64,000 nucleotides of DNA from Lumnitzera littorea (taxonomy: Eukaryota > Streptophyta > Magnoliopsida > Myrtales > Combretaceae): NCBI GenBank assembly GCA_024138015.1, contig JAMXBB010000002.1, forward strand, positions 47,372,746 to 47,436,745. The letters run 5' to 3'. Position numbers and translations under genes: made by a program. A model generated the notes under the pieces. It saw nothing but the letters and a program-made list of their open reading frames with translations, did no database searches and had not been told where the DNA came from. Below, piece after piece: positions 49,171-61,249 of the stretch; the first letter of the stretch is position 1; every line of letters starts with the position of its first letter.

Positions 49171-50588
49171 TGTTGGTCCATGTAAAATATCAAGATAAGA
49201 ATGAATTGATATCTTTAAACTTTTTGAAAAATTTTTCAATATAAGAAAAATAAAGTTATCCCTTTTAACAACTTATATTAGTAAACAGTGATATTTTTGT
49301 AATTTAATACATAATAATCAATAAAGCAAATTAAAAGAGTAAGGAATAAAAATATCAAGCTAAAGATTTATAAAGTTTCGACCTTCTACTTATTACTCTT
49401 TTCTAGTTTTATTGCTAAGGATTCGGTCTATTTCACCGATGTCATTCCACCTGATCTATTAAATCAAATCACAAGAAGATTATAAGCTTTCATCACACGT
49501 AGACTTTACAATACTTTGCTTTGTCTATCTAGTATTTCTACAATCTAGGTTAATATAAATTTATAAAGTATAAATATACTTATCTCAATACTCAAACAAC
49601 AAATAAAATTTACAAATTACAAGTGAGAATAAAAATATAAGTTTCAATTAATTTTGCTCTCAAGAGAAATAAAGATTGTTATATAATTTGCTTTAGTGCA
49701 ACTTTCTGAAAATCTAAAGAACTTTTTGTGACTTTTCAAATGGTAGAATCTAATTACGACTTTTTGTATAGCAAAAAATTTTTCCAGAGTTGTTAAATGA
49801 CGTTTTAAATCATTTCTCTTTTTATATTGAAATCTTTTAATAACTAATTTGTTGAAGATTATCTTCACTCTCATATTTACCTAATTATTATTTGTTAAAG
49901 ATAATCCTTAAATATTTTGAAAAGATCTTAGTATTTCGAAATTCAAAAATAACTCTTTTTATCTTGTTTCGATCAGATACACTTCAATCCAAAACCACTA
50001 AATAAGCTTTTGATTTAAGTTTGACAAAAAGATATGTTTTATCAATAACTTCTAGATAAACCTTATATTCAAAATTTAAAATTTCAGAAAATTTGAATCA
50101 ACCTTATCCTTATCCGTATTGTGCATATCTTAATTTATCAAAAATAAATTTGCTCAAAAATAATCTCCAAAGATCACAATTCCATTTTGAGTAAGATAGG
50201 ATTAAATATATTTTCCTAATGCACTCAATTTAATGGAGCTAGGCCTTGTTGAATTGAAATTTGATATGAATTAAAATTTAAAGTCATATATTTTCAAACC
50301 AACTTTTTGAATGATCTTTTGAAAAGCCTCTGAACAAGTTTTTGAAATGTTATATCATTTCTACTTATAAAGCTTCTGAAACAATTTCTGAAGAATTTTT
50401 TGTTATTCTTTTTTACAATCAAATCAGACTTTCTGAATAAGTTTTTAAAGATAACTTAGTTTGCGATTTTAATCTTTCTAAGATTTTTTTTAACTTTTTG
50501 AGAACTTTTTCAAATACTTGCAATTTTAATAATTCATTAGCATTTATCCCCTTTTGTTATCATTAAAATATATGAAAAATACTTAACA
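49171..50588 (-). mobile_element. 3' LTR of the copia element
   Basis: Read on the minus strand it starts TGTTAAGTATTTTTCATA at 50588 and ends GGACCAACA at 49171. It aligns with the other LTR at 58334-59590. It holds about 130 bp (near 49660-49790) and another short segment (near 49550-49590) that the other LTR lacks. Confidence 0.92.
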
Positions 50589-50605
50589 TTTTCTTCTTTT
50601 TTTAA
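50589..50605 (-). other. Polypurine tract of the copia element
   Basis: On the minus strand AAAAAAAGAAGAAAA lies directly before the 3' LTR start, as expected for the plus-strand primer. Confidence 0.75.
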
Positions 50606-51049
50606 GATAACAAAAACACTATTATAAAACCTAATGTAAGAAAAAAAATTTCACAATCACATAATAATCATGTCGTGCAACGTGTAGACCACAACTATTT
50701 TTGGTTTTTCTCTCCTCCTTTTTTGTTATCATCCTTGATTAATATATTGTGAAACCATTAATGAACTCTCCTTTAATCTCTATAAAATGTGCAAAATGAT
50801 TAAAAGAATTAACAAAAATAAAAGATTATACTACATTAATTGAGAAAAATATCATAACTAAGTCCAGAAAAAAAAAAACAGAAATAACAAGAAAAAAGTT
50901 CACAAGAGGACTTATAAAATATCCTAACACATAGTTCAACTAAAAGTAAAATACTGGACAAGAGAAAGAGAATCACAAAGACAATCCTTTCTTAGCTCTT
51001 TTAGTTTTCTTCCTAGCACATAGTTTGAATCTCCCTGAATCGGTTGTTA

Positions 51050-52990
51050 GAGCTTTACTAGGAGATTGATTGGTTTTGGAAGATGTCTCCATAAATGAAG
51101 TGACTTGAGCTGGAGTGTCTATTCTTCAAGATTTAACATAAGAGTTGTAACTTAAGATGTTTTGTCAAGTGATCATAAGGAGATGATAGAAGTTGTATTT
51201 GAAGCTGGAACAAAGATGGAATCGGTTTGATCTATTGGTCGAGTAAAATCAACAGGAAGATCAGGTTTAGTTGGTGTGAGAGGAGTATCTGAAACAGGAA
51301 CAGATGATTCAGATAGTTCAATTGGTTAGGTTTGCTTAGGGGCTTTAGAAGGAAAAACAGTAGGATGAGCTTAGTCATCAGGATTTAATTTAGTAACAGT
51401 TCCTTGATCTAAGCTTTGAATAAGTCTTTCATTCCAGTAATTTGATACTTGACTAACTTACCTATAATTTCCTTGATTCCTTTAGAAAGTTGTTTAACAA
51501 AGATTGAGCTTTCCATTTGTTTGTAGTGAACAAGCTAAACTTCTATACTTTCTGAATCACTCTCTGAAGGTGACCCAATTGCTTCCCTAAATTCCATATC
51601 ACATAATCTTCTAATCAATTTCCCTTTCATTTTTGGTTCCTTTTCAGCTAGCTCCTTTCCTAGCTTCCTTTTGCTTTTCATTGTCTTTTTCTTCAATTAT
51701 ACCTAAGATTTAAGGGATGAATAAAAATTCCTCCATTATTTGAATACCAAAGGTTATCATTCATATAAATCCCCATCTGTTTAAAAATTATTTCACCTAA
51801 TTTAATAGGGAAAAAAGGACAACTTACTTCTCTTGGAATTTTCAATTTCTTAAAACTAAAAAGAGTTATCAACACATTTCCATATGGCTGAACATCTAAA
51901 TGTTACTGTAGGTGTTACATCGTGAGTTTCACAACATTTACCTTTCTATTCCTTAGTATTGCCAAAACAACCAGTGCATCCTATCTTGTTTAGAGGTTGC
52001 ATTGCCCCTTCTTAGGCAACACAAATGAGTTGACAAATTTGCGTAAAATTGTAACTAACAATTCAAATTAAGTACTGAAGATATCTCTTCATGTTCCCAA
52101 CTCTACTCTATCATTTAATTCTGTAGATATATTTTCCTTAGTCAGTTGTACTAAGCTCTCATCCTCATGTACTTCTGTAATGCTGAAGTATTTCAAAATA
52201 TCCTTCTTAGTGATTTCTATCTTTTGGCCTTGTACAACTAACTTCCACATTTTTTTATTCTTGTTATCAAACTTTCTATAGAAATTATCTACCGATTCTC
52301 CATATATCACTCAACGCATATCAAACAGACCATTTAAACCCAAATCATCTAAATATTCTTTCTAATAAAAACTGTTCTTGTTAAGAATTCTAAGTCTAAA
52401 TAAAAGGAATCTTTGATGGAGAAATTTTTACCTTTTATTGTGTATCTCTTCTTAAGGTTGTCTTTTGATTTAAAGGAGGGAATTGGAGTCTTTACTTCCG
52501 AAGACTTTTGCACATTTTTAGAAGCTTTCAATGTTTTCTTTACTAGAATAGCAACCTTAGACTTTCATAAAGTTTTCTTTGGTTTGGGTACAAGGGCTCG
52601 TTTAGAAGGATTTCTTTTAGACTTTTCTTTAGATGGTTTGCCTAAGGGATCAAAACCTTTAGATTTAGCAACTTCTTCGGATGACTTAGCTTCTCGAACA
52701 TCTTGATCAACCTTCTTATTAAATTCCTAAACTTATTCAGAATGTACATCAAAGCTGTTCTTTTAATTCACTTCTTAAGCAGTTTCTTCCAATGGTTCAT
52801 TACAAAGTTCTAGGGTTAGGGTTTTTTCAGATGAATCTTGGTGTGTTTTAGAGAGTAGATTAGGTTACGGGCTTGTAAGGATAGTAGTGTTTGTCTCTTG
52901 TTCATCAAGAATAATGGGATTCTTGGGATCATTTTGAATTTTGGATTTAATCTCCTTAGCAACAATATGAGTGAATTTTCTAGGAGCCAT
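51050..52990 (-). pseudogene. Extra ORF downstream of copia RNase H, degraded, function unknown
   Basis: On the minus strand a frame opens at 52990 with MAPRKFTHIVAKEIKSKIQ and runs as Lys/Ser-rich text (PSKEKSKRNPSKRALVPKPKK) to about 52370. After a shift, the block GESVDNFYRKFDNKNKKMWKL (52307-52245) is followed by text ending near 52090. A helical part follows, with ALVVLAILRNRKVNVVKLT near 51930-51985 and IPREVSCPFFPIKLGEIIFKQMGIYMN near 51755-51840, then acidic and coiled-coil text to about 51050. Several stops break it. It lies where SIRE-type copia elements carry an additional, often called env-like, ORF. The middle part also recalls the putative plant transposon protein group. No signal peptide or membrane span is seen. 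Confidence 0.55.
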
Positions 52991-53282
52991 GAAATTTGGG
53001 TGAAAGAAAAACATGAATGAAGAATATAAAGAGCTTGATGAAATGAGAAGAAGAGGAATGATCTGAAGCTTTTATAAGATGTGGAGAATTTAACTGCCAA
53101 ACTTAATGGTCTTTATCCATAAGGGAGTAGACTAGCTTAATAGACCCACTAAAGAGAATTTTGAGGACCTACTAAAGTCATGCTAAACGCCTAATTCTTT
53201 TCTTATCCAACAAATGAAAAAAAATACTTTGCATGCATTCAAATAATATACAAACAAGGAAAATTAAAAAATTATCTCTAAT

Positions 53283-54480
53283 CTAACAAAAAGGATTACA
53301 AACACCTATCTCATTACAAATAAATTCAAACCTTAATTTATCTAGAAGCTTAGTAAAAATATCAACAAATTGATATTCAGTTGGAACAAAATCAATACTC
53401 AAATCATTATTTATTACATGATCACTAATGAAATGGTGTCTTATTTCTATGTATTTTGACCTTAAGTGACGAACAGGATTTTTTGTTAGATTAATAGCAC
53501 TAGTATTATAACATTTTATGGGAATATTCTTATAACTTATTCTATAATCATCCAATTATTGTTTTAATCAAAGTATCTATACACAATAATTTTCAATAGA
53601 TACATATTCAACTTCTGCAGTTGAAGAGCAATAGAATTTTGTTTCTTAAAAGACCAAGAAACTAACTTATCTTTTAAGAATTAACAAGTTCCTGAAGTAC
53701 TTTTCCTATTTACTTTTGTAACCTACATAGTTACCATTTGAATATCCTATAAGATCAAAATTTTGACTCTTCTAATCTTGTAGTGCTTTTTATATATTTA
53801 AAGATTTTTTTAACTACAATTAGGTGTGTTTTAGTTGGTAAACTTTAGAATCTAGTACATACATAAGTATTAAACAAAATATCAGAGCGTGAAGTAGTTA
53901 GATATAATAAAGATCCAATTAAGCTTTGATAGGGTCTTTCGTTTACCTTTTTGCCATTACTTGTGATATCAAATTTTGTTGAGGTACTATTGGTATTCAA
54001 GAATTTTTGGTATTCTCAAAACCAAATTTCTTTAATATCTGTCTTGTATACTTCTATTGATGAATAAATATTCTATTCTCTAATTATTTGATTTGTAATT
54101 CCAAGAATAAGTTTAATTCACCAATGAGTGACATCTCAAATTCTACCTGCATCAATCTTGAAAATTCTTGACAATATATTTTATTAGTTTCACAAAAAAC
54201 AATATCATCAATATAGATTTATACAATTAACATATCTTCTCCATAACGTTTCATGAAAAGTATAGTATTTATTTGTCCTCTTTGAAAGTCATTTTTAATT
54301 AAGAATTGACTTAATCTATCATACCAAGCATAAGGAGCCTGTGTAAGTCCATACAAAGCCTTTTTTAACTTATACACATGATCTAATTTGAAAGGATCTT
54401 CAAATCCATGGGGTTGATCAATATACACTTCTTTTTTTATGAATCCATTCAGAAAAACACTTTTTACATCCATCTAATAC
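53283..54480 (-). pseudogene. Copia reverse transcriptase and RNase H, degraded
   Basis: Minus-strand translation gives MDVKSVFLNGFIKKEVYIDQPHGFED (54473-54396), KLKKALYGLTQAPYAWYDRL near 54305-54365, and the catalytic IYIDDIVF at 54198-54221. RNase H text follows: CSSTAEVEYVS near 53590-53625, RSKYIEIRHHFISDHV (53468-53421), and FVPTEYQFVDIFTKLL near 53345-53395. This order is typical of Ty1/copia pol. Stops and frame shifts are frequent, so no enzyme is expected. Confidence 0.9.
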
Positions 54481-54756
54481 AGCTTAAAAATTTTCAAATA
54501 AGCAAAAGTAAGTGACAATCTTATAGTTTCCAATCTAGCAACAGGAGCATAAGTTTCATCATAGTCTATTCCTTTTTCTTTTTAGAATAACCTTTAGCTA
54601 ATAACCATGCTTTGTTTTTAATTATTTTTCCATGTTCATCTAGCTTATTCTTAAATACTCACTTAGTTCCAATGATTATCTTATTTTAGGTCTTGGAACT
54701 GAACTCCAAACCTAATTTCTCTAAAATTGACTGAGTTCTTCTTGCATGGCGAAGAT

Positions 54757-55185
54757 TCAGTTACTATCATTTAAAGCTTCATCAACTGAATGAGGTTCAA
54801 TTTCAAATTTTAGAGCAAAATGATTTTCAAAGTTCTGTAATCTCGATTTTGTTCTTATTCCAAACCTAACATTACTAATTACAAGCTTAAGAGGATGATC
54901 AGCTTTAAATTTTAAAGTTGATGGTGAAGTATAAAAGTGTTCAGAACCTTCTAACTTACCTTTTAAATGTGTTTCAACAAACCTAGTATTGGTTTCTGAA
55001 GTATCTTCTAATTCAAGTTTTGTTTTGGATATATCAAGCATCTTTAAAGTTTCTAAAGTTCCTTTTGAAGGAGGTTCTATCTTTCCTTCTTTTAAATCAA
55101 GACACACCGTATTCTGTTTGTTTGAAACAAATGGAGTTTCATCGTCCAATTCTTCATGGCTTGTTTTTTTCAAAAAATTTGACAT
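54757..55185 (-). pseudogene. Integrase-RT linker of the copia pol
   Basis: A 142-residue open segment on the minus strand, Glu/Lys/Ser-rich, between the integrase C-terminal region and RT. It ends with SVDEALND, text that in copia polyproteins precedes the RT domain (the 'EPxSxxEAL' block). It has no catalytic role. Confidence 0.7.
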
Positions 55186-55900
55186 TTAGTGATTCTTCCA
55201 CGACTTTTGTTTCTTTATTATATACTCGGTATGCTTTTAAGTTTAGAGAGTAGCCTAAAAAGAAGACTTCATATACTCTCTCTTCAAATTTTCTTAAAAC
55301 TTTTCCTGTTTTCTTAACAAAATACTTACAACCAAATATATGAAAATATGAAATCGTATGTTTTCCTTCCTTTATAAATCTCGTAAGCATTATTTGTCAA
55401 GCATCTTATATATACTCGATTAATCATATAATAAGTTGTTCAAGCAACTTTTGCCCAGAAATGATCAGTTATATTACTTTCATTAAGTAAAGTTCTCGTC
55501 ATTTTTTAAATAGTTATATTTTTGTGTTCAACTACTCCATTTTGTTGTAGAGTATAGAGCATAGAAAAATTATAAGTGATGTCTTTTTCTTTACAAAACG
55601 AAATAAAATCTGAGTTTTTAAATTCCTTGCCATGATTAATTTGTAAATTGATGATGGAAAGGTCTTTTTCATTTTCAACTCTTTTTGAGAAGATTTCAAA
55701 ACTTTTAAAAACATCACTTTCATGACACAAAAATAAGATTCTAGTAAATCTAGAGAAATCATCAACTATAACAAGTCCATACTTATTTCTTCCTGAACTT
55801 AGAGTACGAGTTGAACTAAATAAATCTAAATGCAATAATTTTAAAGGTTTTTGAGGAGAAATAACTTTTTTGTTGTTATGAGAAGATGAACTCATTATAT
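55154..55900 (-). pseudogene. Copia integrase core and C-terminal region, degraded
   Basis: The core reads LLHLDLFSSTRTLSSGRNKYGLVIVDDFSRFT (first Asp near 55830 and 55757), LQINHGKEFKN (near 55625-55660) and LQQNGVVEHKN (near 55515-55550). The Glu is kept. The second Asp, normally in S-D-H-G-x-E-F, is Asn here, an inactivating change. The following block FHIFGCKYFVKKTGKVLRKFEERVYEVFFLGYS (55335-55237) is the usual copia integrase tail. The enzyme would integrate the element's cDNA. Confidence 0.88.
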
Positions 55901-56660
55901 TCTTAAGATAAGCAGCACAACAAATATTCTCATGAGTATGTAGTTTTGGTAACCCTTAAATTAAGTTTTTATTAGACAGGTTCTCCATTGTTGAAAGTTC
56001 ACATATCATAGTCTTTTATGCCAAAGCATAGTGTTATCATTTACCGAAATAAAATAGCTTTCAGATGATACTTCAAATGGTTTAATTAGATAAACATTCT
56101 TCTTCCTAAAACCTTCAAACAGCTTAAATCTATCCATGTTAAAGCCAACACATTTATCATGTTAAAAAATTATTCTATATCCTTTATCACACAACTAACT
56201 TATGTTTAATAAGTTATGTTTCAATCCTTTAATTAACAACATGTTTTCAAATGAATGAGGTATCAGACCAATTGATCTTACCGCAATTATTTTATCTCTA
56301 CCATTGTCATCAAATTTCATGTAACCATCTTCCTTCTATAGATTTGTGAACAATGAAGCAATACCGGTCATGTGTCTTGAACATGTGCTGTCAAGATACC
56401 ATGTTTCTTTTATCTTAGCTTCATAATCCTATACACATCAAAGCATAATTAAGTCTGTTTACGAACCCAGCAAAGCTTAGGTCCATGAAAATTCAAGCTT
56501 GTCTTTTGAATTGAACCTTAATTATTATTGAGCTTATATTTTTTGTAAAAGCAATATTTCTCTATATAACCTATTTTATTATAAAGAAATCAAGCATAAA
56601 GTTTCTGCTCAGTATACCTATTACTTACCATTTTCTTTTGATTTGGATTGTTTCTAAAAT
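55900..56660 (-). pseudogene. Copia protease and GAG-pre-integrase region, degraded
   Basis: Minus-strand text TWYLDSTCSRHMTGIASLF near 56355-56405 is the copia protease site, where the usual D-S-G has become D-S-T. IGLIPHSFENMLLIKGLKHNLLNISQLCDKGY near 56190-56275 is the conserved protease-to-integrase stretch. The GAG-pre-integrase zinc-binding part down to 55900 is broken. Confidence 0.8.
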
Positions 56661-58288
56661 ACCCTTTATTCAGTCTTTTGTATACCTTCTAAAGGGATAC
56701 TTCTTGTTGTTTTGAGAAAACTTTCTGTTGTACTTTCTGATGGGTCCAAATGCTTTGTTATTTTCTCTTCCTTTGATCATTTCTTGATTTTCATATTTTG
56801 ATTTAACAAATACTATTTCTTTCTTTATTTTAAATGTTTCTCTAAATTCAAAACCTAGTCTAGATTTTGAATTATTCATCCTTTAGCTAAAAATCAATAT
56901 TTGTAACTTCTTGTCGCTTTCATCAAAATTACGGAACGTATTATTCATAGACATAGATAAGTCTTCCATACGATTTTTCAAATTCTTAATTTCTTCTTTT
57001 AGAATAAGATTTTCATTAATTAAAACTTCTCGAGTAATATACAATCCTTCAAAATCATTTTCATCTACTAACAATTTATTAGTTTGACTAAGTGCATGTT
57101 TTTCAGTTTTCAACATTTTTACTTTAGACTCAAGCTTAGATATCTTGTTACTGACTTTAAAATGAGTTATGAGGAGTTTGTTAATTTATCAGAATCAGAA
57201 TCAAAATCAATTTCAAAATCTACCTCAGAAAATACTATAAGACATAGATTTGCTTCCTTGCATTCTTCTAAACCTTTTTATTTAGTTTCTAAATCTTCCA
57301 AGTTACTCCTTGTTGCCATTAGAGATTTGTATTTCTTCTTGAATTTTTCCATTTTCTTAATTAACATGCGACGTTCATATTTGATATGCTCAGTCTTCTT
57401 GCATTCATAGCAAATAATCTCCTTTTTGAACTTTTTCTTCTCTTTTTCTTTGATTGTCTTTCTTACATCAACAAACTGATTCTTATTAGTAGTAAATCTT
57501 TTAGTAAATGTTTTCTTATCCTTTTTCTTAAACCATTTGTTAAGCTTTCTAGCTAAGAGTATCACATTCTTATCTTCTTCTTCAAATGAATCTTTTTCTT
57601 TTGAATTAGTAACCGTTTCTTTGGTTTTGAAGGCTATGGTCCTTTTCCTTGTATCTTCTATAGTACTTTTTAATTTGAGAAAATCAGTTTCATATACCAT
57701 GAGCTTGTTACGCAGTTGACTTAAAGTTGACGTTTTTAGATCATAAGCTTCTTCTATGGCAGCTTTCTTTGCATTCCAAATTTTGGGAAAAATCTTTAAC
57801 ATCTTGCGTAATATATTTACATCACTAATTATTTTGCTAAGAGAAAATAGTTTATTAGTTATAGTGATAAATCTACTAAAAGAGTCTTTGATTTCTTCAC
57901 CAGGAAAGATTCGGAATGTTTCATATTATTGAACCAGCGAGTTGATTCTTGTATCCTTAATTGTTTCCATCTCTTCATAGGTTTATACCAAAGTATCACA
58001 AATATCTTTAGCTGTTACACAAGAAGCAATTAGATAAAATTCTGATTATGCAATAACACTCAAAAGTAAATTCTTAGCCTTTAAATTGAGTTTTGCTTTG
58101 GTGATATTATCACTTGACGTAATGATGGTTGGAACTTTGAAATCTCTTGTAGAAATAATTTGTCAAACCTAATAGTTTGATGCCTTCACATGAGTCTCAA
58201 TTCTGAACTTCCGATAAGGAAAACTAGTCCCATAAAAAAATGGTGCCTTACTAGGCTGAACTATTAAACTATCACTTGGTTTACCCAT
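56660..58288 (-). pseudogene. Copia Gag with zinc knuckle and coiled coil, degraded
   Basis: The start codon lies at 58288 on the minus strand (MGKPSD..), with the UBN2-type Gag region to about 57800. NAKKAAIEEAYDLKTSTLSQLRNKLMVYE (57770-57685) is the conserved Gag helix pair. The zinc knuckle reads C-Y-E-C-K-K-T-E-H near 57386-57412, with the final Cys lost. A long coiled-coil-like segment follows (57116-56883). Such long Gag proteins with coiled coils occur in the SIRE/Maximus group. The frame is broken in several places. Confidence 0.82.
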
Positions 58289-58319
58289 GATCTTGAACTC
58301 TAGAAGATATTAAAGTGAG

Positions 58320-58332
58320 ACTTTGATACCAA
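58320..58332 (-). other. Primer-binding site of the copia element
   Basis: On the minus strand TTGGTATCAAAG follows the end of the 5' LTR. TGGTATCA is the standard complement of the initiator tRNA-Met 3' end used by Ty1/copia elements. Confidence 0.8.
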
Positions 58333-58333
58333 T

Positions 58334-59590
58334 TGTTGGTCCCATATAAGATATCAAGAGAAAAGGGGGGTGGTGAATTGATATCTTTAAACATTTTGAA
58401 AACTTTTTGAATATAAAAAATAAAATAAAATTACCCCTCTTAATAACTTATATTAGTGAACAGTGATATTTTAATAATTCAATACACAACAATCAATAAA
58501 GCAAATTAAAAGAGTAAGGAAGGAGAATATTAGTTGAGGATTTATAGAATTTCGACCTTTTACCTACTGCTCTCTTCCAACTCCACTGTTAGAGACTTGA
58601 TCTATTTCACCGGTGCTGTTACACTTGGTCCATTAAATCAAATCACAAGAAAATTATAAGATTTCATTATACATGAACTTCACAACACTTTACTCTACCT
58701 ATCCATTCTTTCTACAATCTAAGCAATACTAAAACAACAAATAAAAGTTACAAGTAGAAACAAAAATATAAATCTCAATTAAACTTTTTCCAAAGTTGTT
58801 AAATGACGTTTTAAATCATTTCTCCTTTTATATTGAAATCTTTCAACGGCTGATTTGTTGAAGATTATCTTCACTTCGTATTTATCCAACTATTATTTGT
58901 TAAAAAACAATCCATAGATATTTTAAGAAGATCTCAATATTTTGAAATTCAAAAACAACTCTTCTTACTTATTTCGATCAAATATACTTCAATCCAAAAC
59001 CGTCAAATAAGCTTCTAATTTAAATTTGATGAAGAAATATGCTTTATCAACAACTTTCGGATAAGCCTTATATTCAAATTTTGAAATTTCACAAAATCCA
59101 AATCAACTTTATTCTTATTCGTATCTATGCATATCTTGATTTATCAAAAATAAATTTACTAAAAAATAATCCCCAGAATCACATTCCATCTTGAGGGAGA
59201 TAGGATTAAGTATATTTCCTTATTACACCTAATCTAGTGAAGCTAGGCTTTATTGAATTAGTGTCTAATATGAATTAAAATTTAACGTCAGATATTTTTA
59301 GACCAACTTTCTGAATAACCTTCTAAAAAGTCTCTAAACTAACTTTTGAAATGCTATACCATTTCTACTTATAAAACTTCTAAAACACTTTCCAAAATTT
59401 TTTTAACTATTTTCTTTTTCAATCAAATCAAACCTTCTGAATAAGTGTCTGAAAACAACTTAGTTTACGATTTTAATCTTTCTAAGTTTTTTAAATTTTT
59501 TGAGAATCCTTCTAAATACTTGCAATCTTAATTATTCATTAGCATTTATCCCTTTTTGTTATCATCAAAATACATAAGAGATATCTAACA
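58334..59590 (-). mobile_element. 5' LTR of the copia element
   Basis: Read on the minus strand it starts TGTTAGATATCTCTTATG at 59590 and ends GGGACCAACA at 58334. It aligns with 49171-50588. Flanks are GTGTG (49166-49170) and GTATA (59591-59595), only 3 of 5 identical, so the target duplication is doubtful or decayed. Confidence 0.92.
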
Positions 59591-59591
59591 G

Positions 59592-59825
59592 TATATATGT
59601 ATATATATATAGATTTTTCTACGGTTCTGTTTTTATTTTTTATGAGACAGATTCTCTTCATCTCACCCTTAATTTGTATTTGTTTAAATTTTAACTGTTG
59701 AATCCACAATTCGTTCAATAGTTGAGATTTAAAATAATGTGAATAAGTGATGGGATGAAGAGCAGAACTGATCCCATAAAAAATAAGAATATGATTATAA
59801 AATCTCCTATATATATATATATATT
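59592..59825. repeat. Fold-back (MITE-like) repeat beside the copia LTR
   Basis: The left arm (59600-59705) and the reverse complement of the right arm (59706-59825) match imperfectly throughout. Shared blocks include TATATAT...AGATTTT, TATTTTTTATG(A/G)GA, CTCTTCATC and ATTTTAAxTxxAACTxTTGAA. TA microsatellites lie at both ends. It has no coding capacity. A Stowaway-like element in a TA site is possible, but the TA runs hide any target duplication. Confidence 0.7.
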
Positions 59826-61249
59826 TCAATTACGTTACATTATACTACTTACATAAAGATTGGAATGTGGTCCATCCAATGATAATCGGCATCAATAAAG
59901 ATTATTCATATGGATTAATTGCTCATTAAAGTTTCATTACTTTAAGTCATATGTGCCTTTTTTTTTTTTAATAAATAATGATGACGCTTTTATTATTGTT
60001 TTATTTCGAGATAAATTCCATTTACTTGCCGTTGTTCTTCCCCCTTTGGTATTTTGCATATATCTTTTCATTTTTGTTTTTTGCCACAATATCTTTTCAT
60101 TTTTTATATTTTGCATATTTGTATTCAATCACCATCAGTAATTATTGGTTAGGAGACACACCGGTGTTAATTCTCCGCAATAATTACCTTAATTTATATA
60201 TTTAATTAAATAATATAATAAAATTACTAAAAGTTATTTAAAAAATAGAAAGGTTTGAAAGTTATTTCTATCTTAAGATCAATGAGTGGTAGGCGGTGCA
60301 AAGTCCAATAGCGGTGCAACCCATCTATAGTAATAGCTGATATGACTTTGGGTGGTAGATGCTTACCCCTACCTCGCAGAAAGGGGGGAAAAGAAAACAA
60401 AGGAAAAGAAGGAACATGCATTTCGACAGAGAAATATTGTTGAAATTTCATAATGTTACATGTATTATGTCCATATCTATATTATTACGTCAAAAATTAG
60501 TTATTTAAGTCTATCTATGCTATATAATATCTATTATATTCAAAGGAATTTTTTTTAATTACCTATAACTAATATTTTAGTGTCTTATAGTTTTAATAAT
60601 TAAATGTATTCAATAACATTTACAAAAAAAATTAAATCTATCCCATAAAATTTTCAATTATCGCATCCACTATATAATTACTATTTTTTATTACACTTCT
60701 ATGTTACTATTTTTTTATTTATCTATTATTTAAGTTGTCCAATATTATTATTATTTGAAAAATTTATTACACTTTTTATTCAACCAACATTTATAAAAAC
60801 TTTTTCTTTGAAAATTTATTACAGTTGAAATTTTACTAATATATAATATCAACATTGTTTTATATTTTTTAGTTTAAGCTTTTTTATATACATGTAATGT
60901 AGGTATATGTTTGCTAGTAATTTTTAAAATAAAAAATAAAGAAAATGTGGAAGGATTAACGGAGAATAACAATAACATTTTTTTATAACTGCACTCTCCT
61001 GTAAAACGAACACAAACCCATCAAGACATAACTCACATTCCTATGGCCAGCCAAGACATAACACACATTATATGTCCACTATATGAAACGAGTTTGCAGG
61101 AAACAGAATAATGAGCCGATGCATGACATGATATGTTCCTCCTACAAGAATAATAAAAAAAAAAAAAGACAATGGACCCAACATCTTTATTAAGGATGAA
61201 ATGAAAAAATTAATAATGATACTGTAAAGGGATAACTATATCTACAGAA
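59826..61249. other. AT-rich intergenic DNA downstream of the glucanase gene
   Basis: No gene is recognised. Open frames at 59937-60205 (both strands) and 60227-60451 (-) are low-complexity Phe/Tyr/Lys-rich or have no known similarity. The last 200 bp should include the 3' untranslated region of the minus-strand glucanase gene. Confidence 0.6.
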
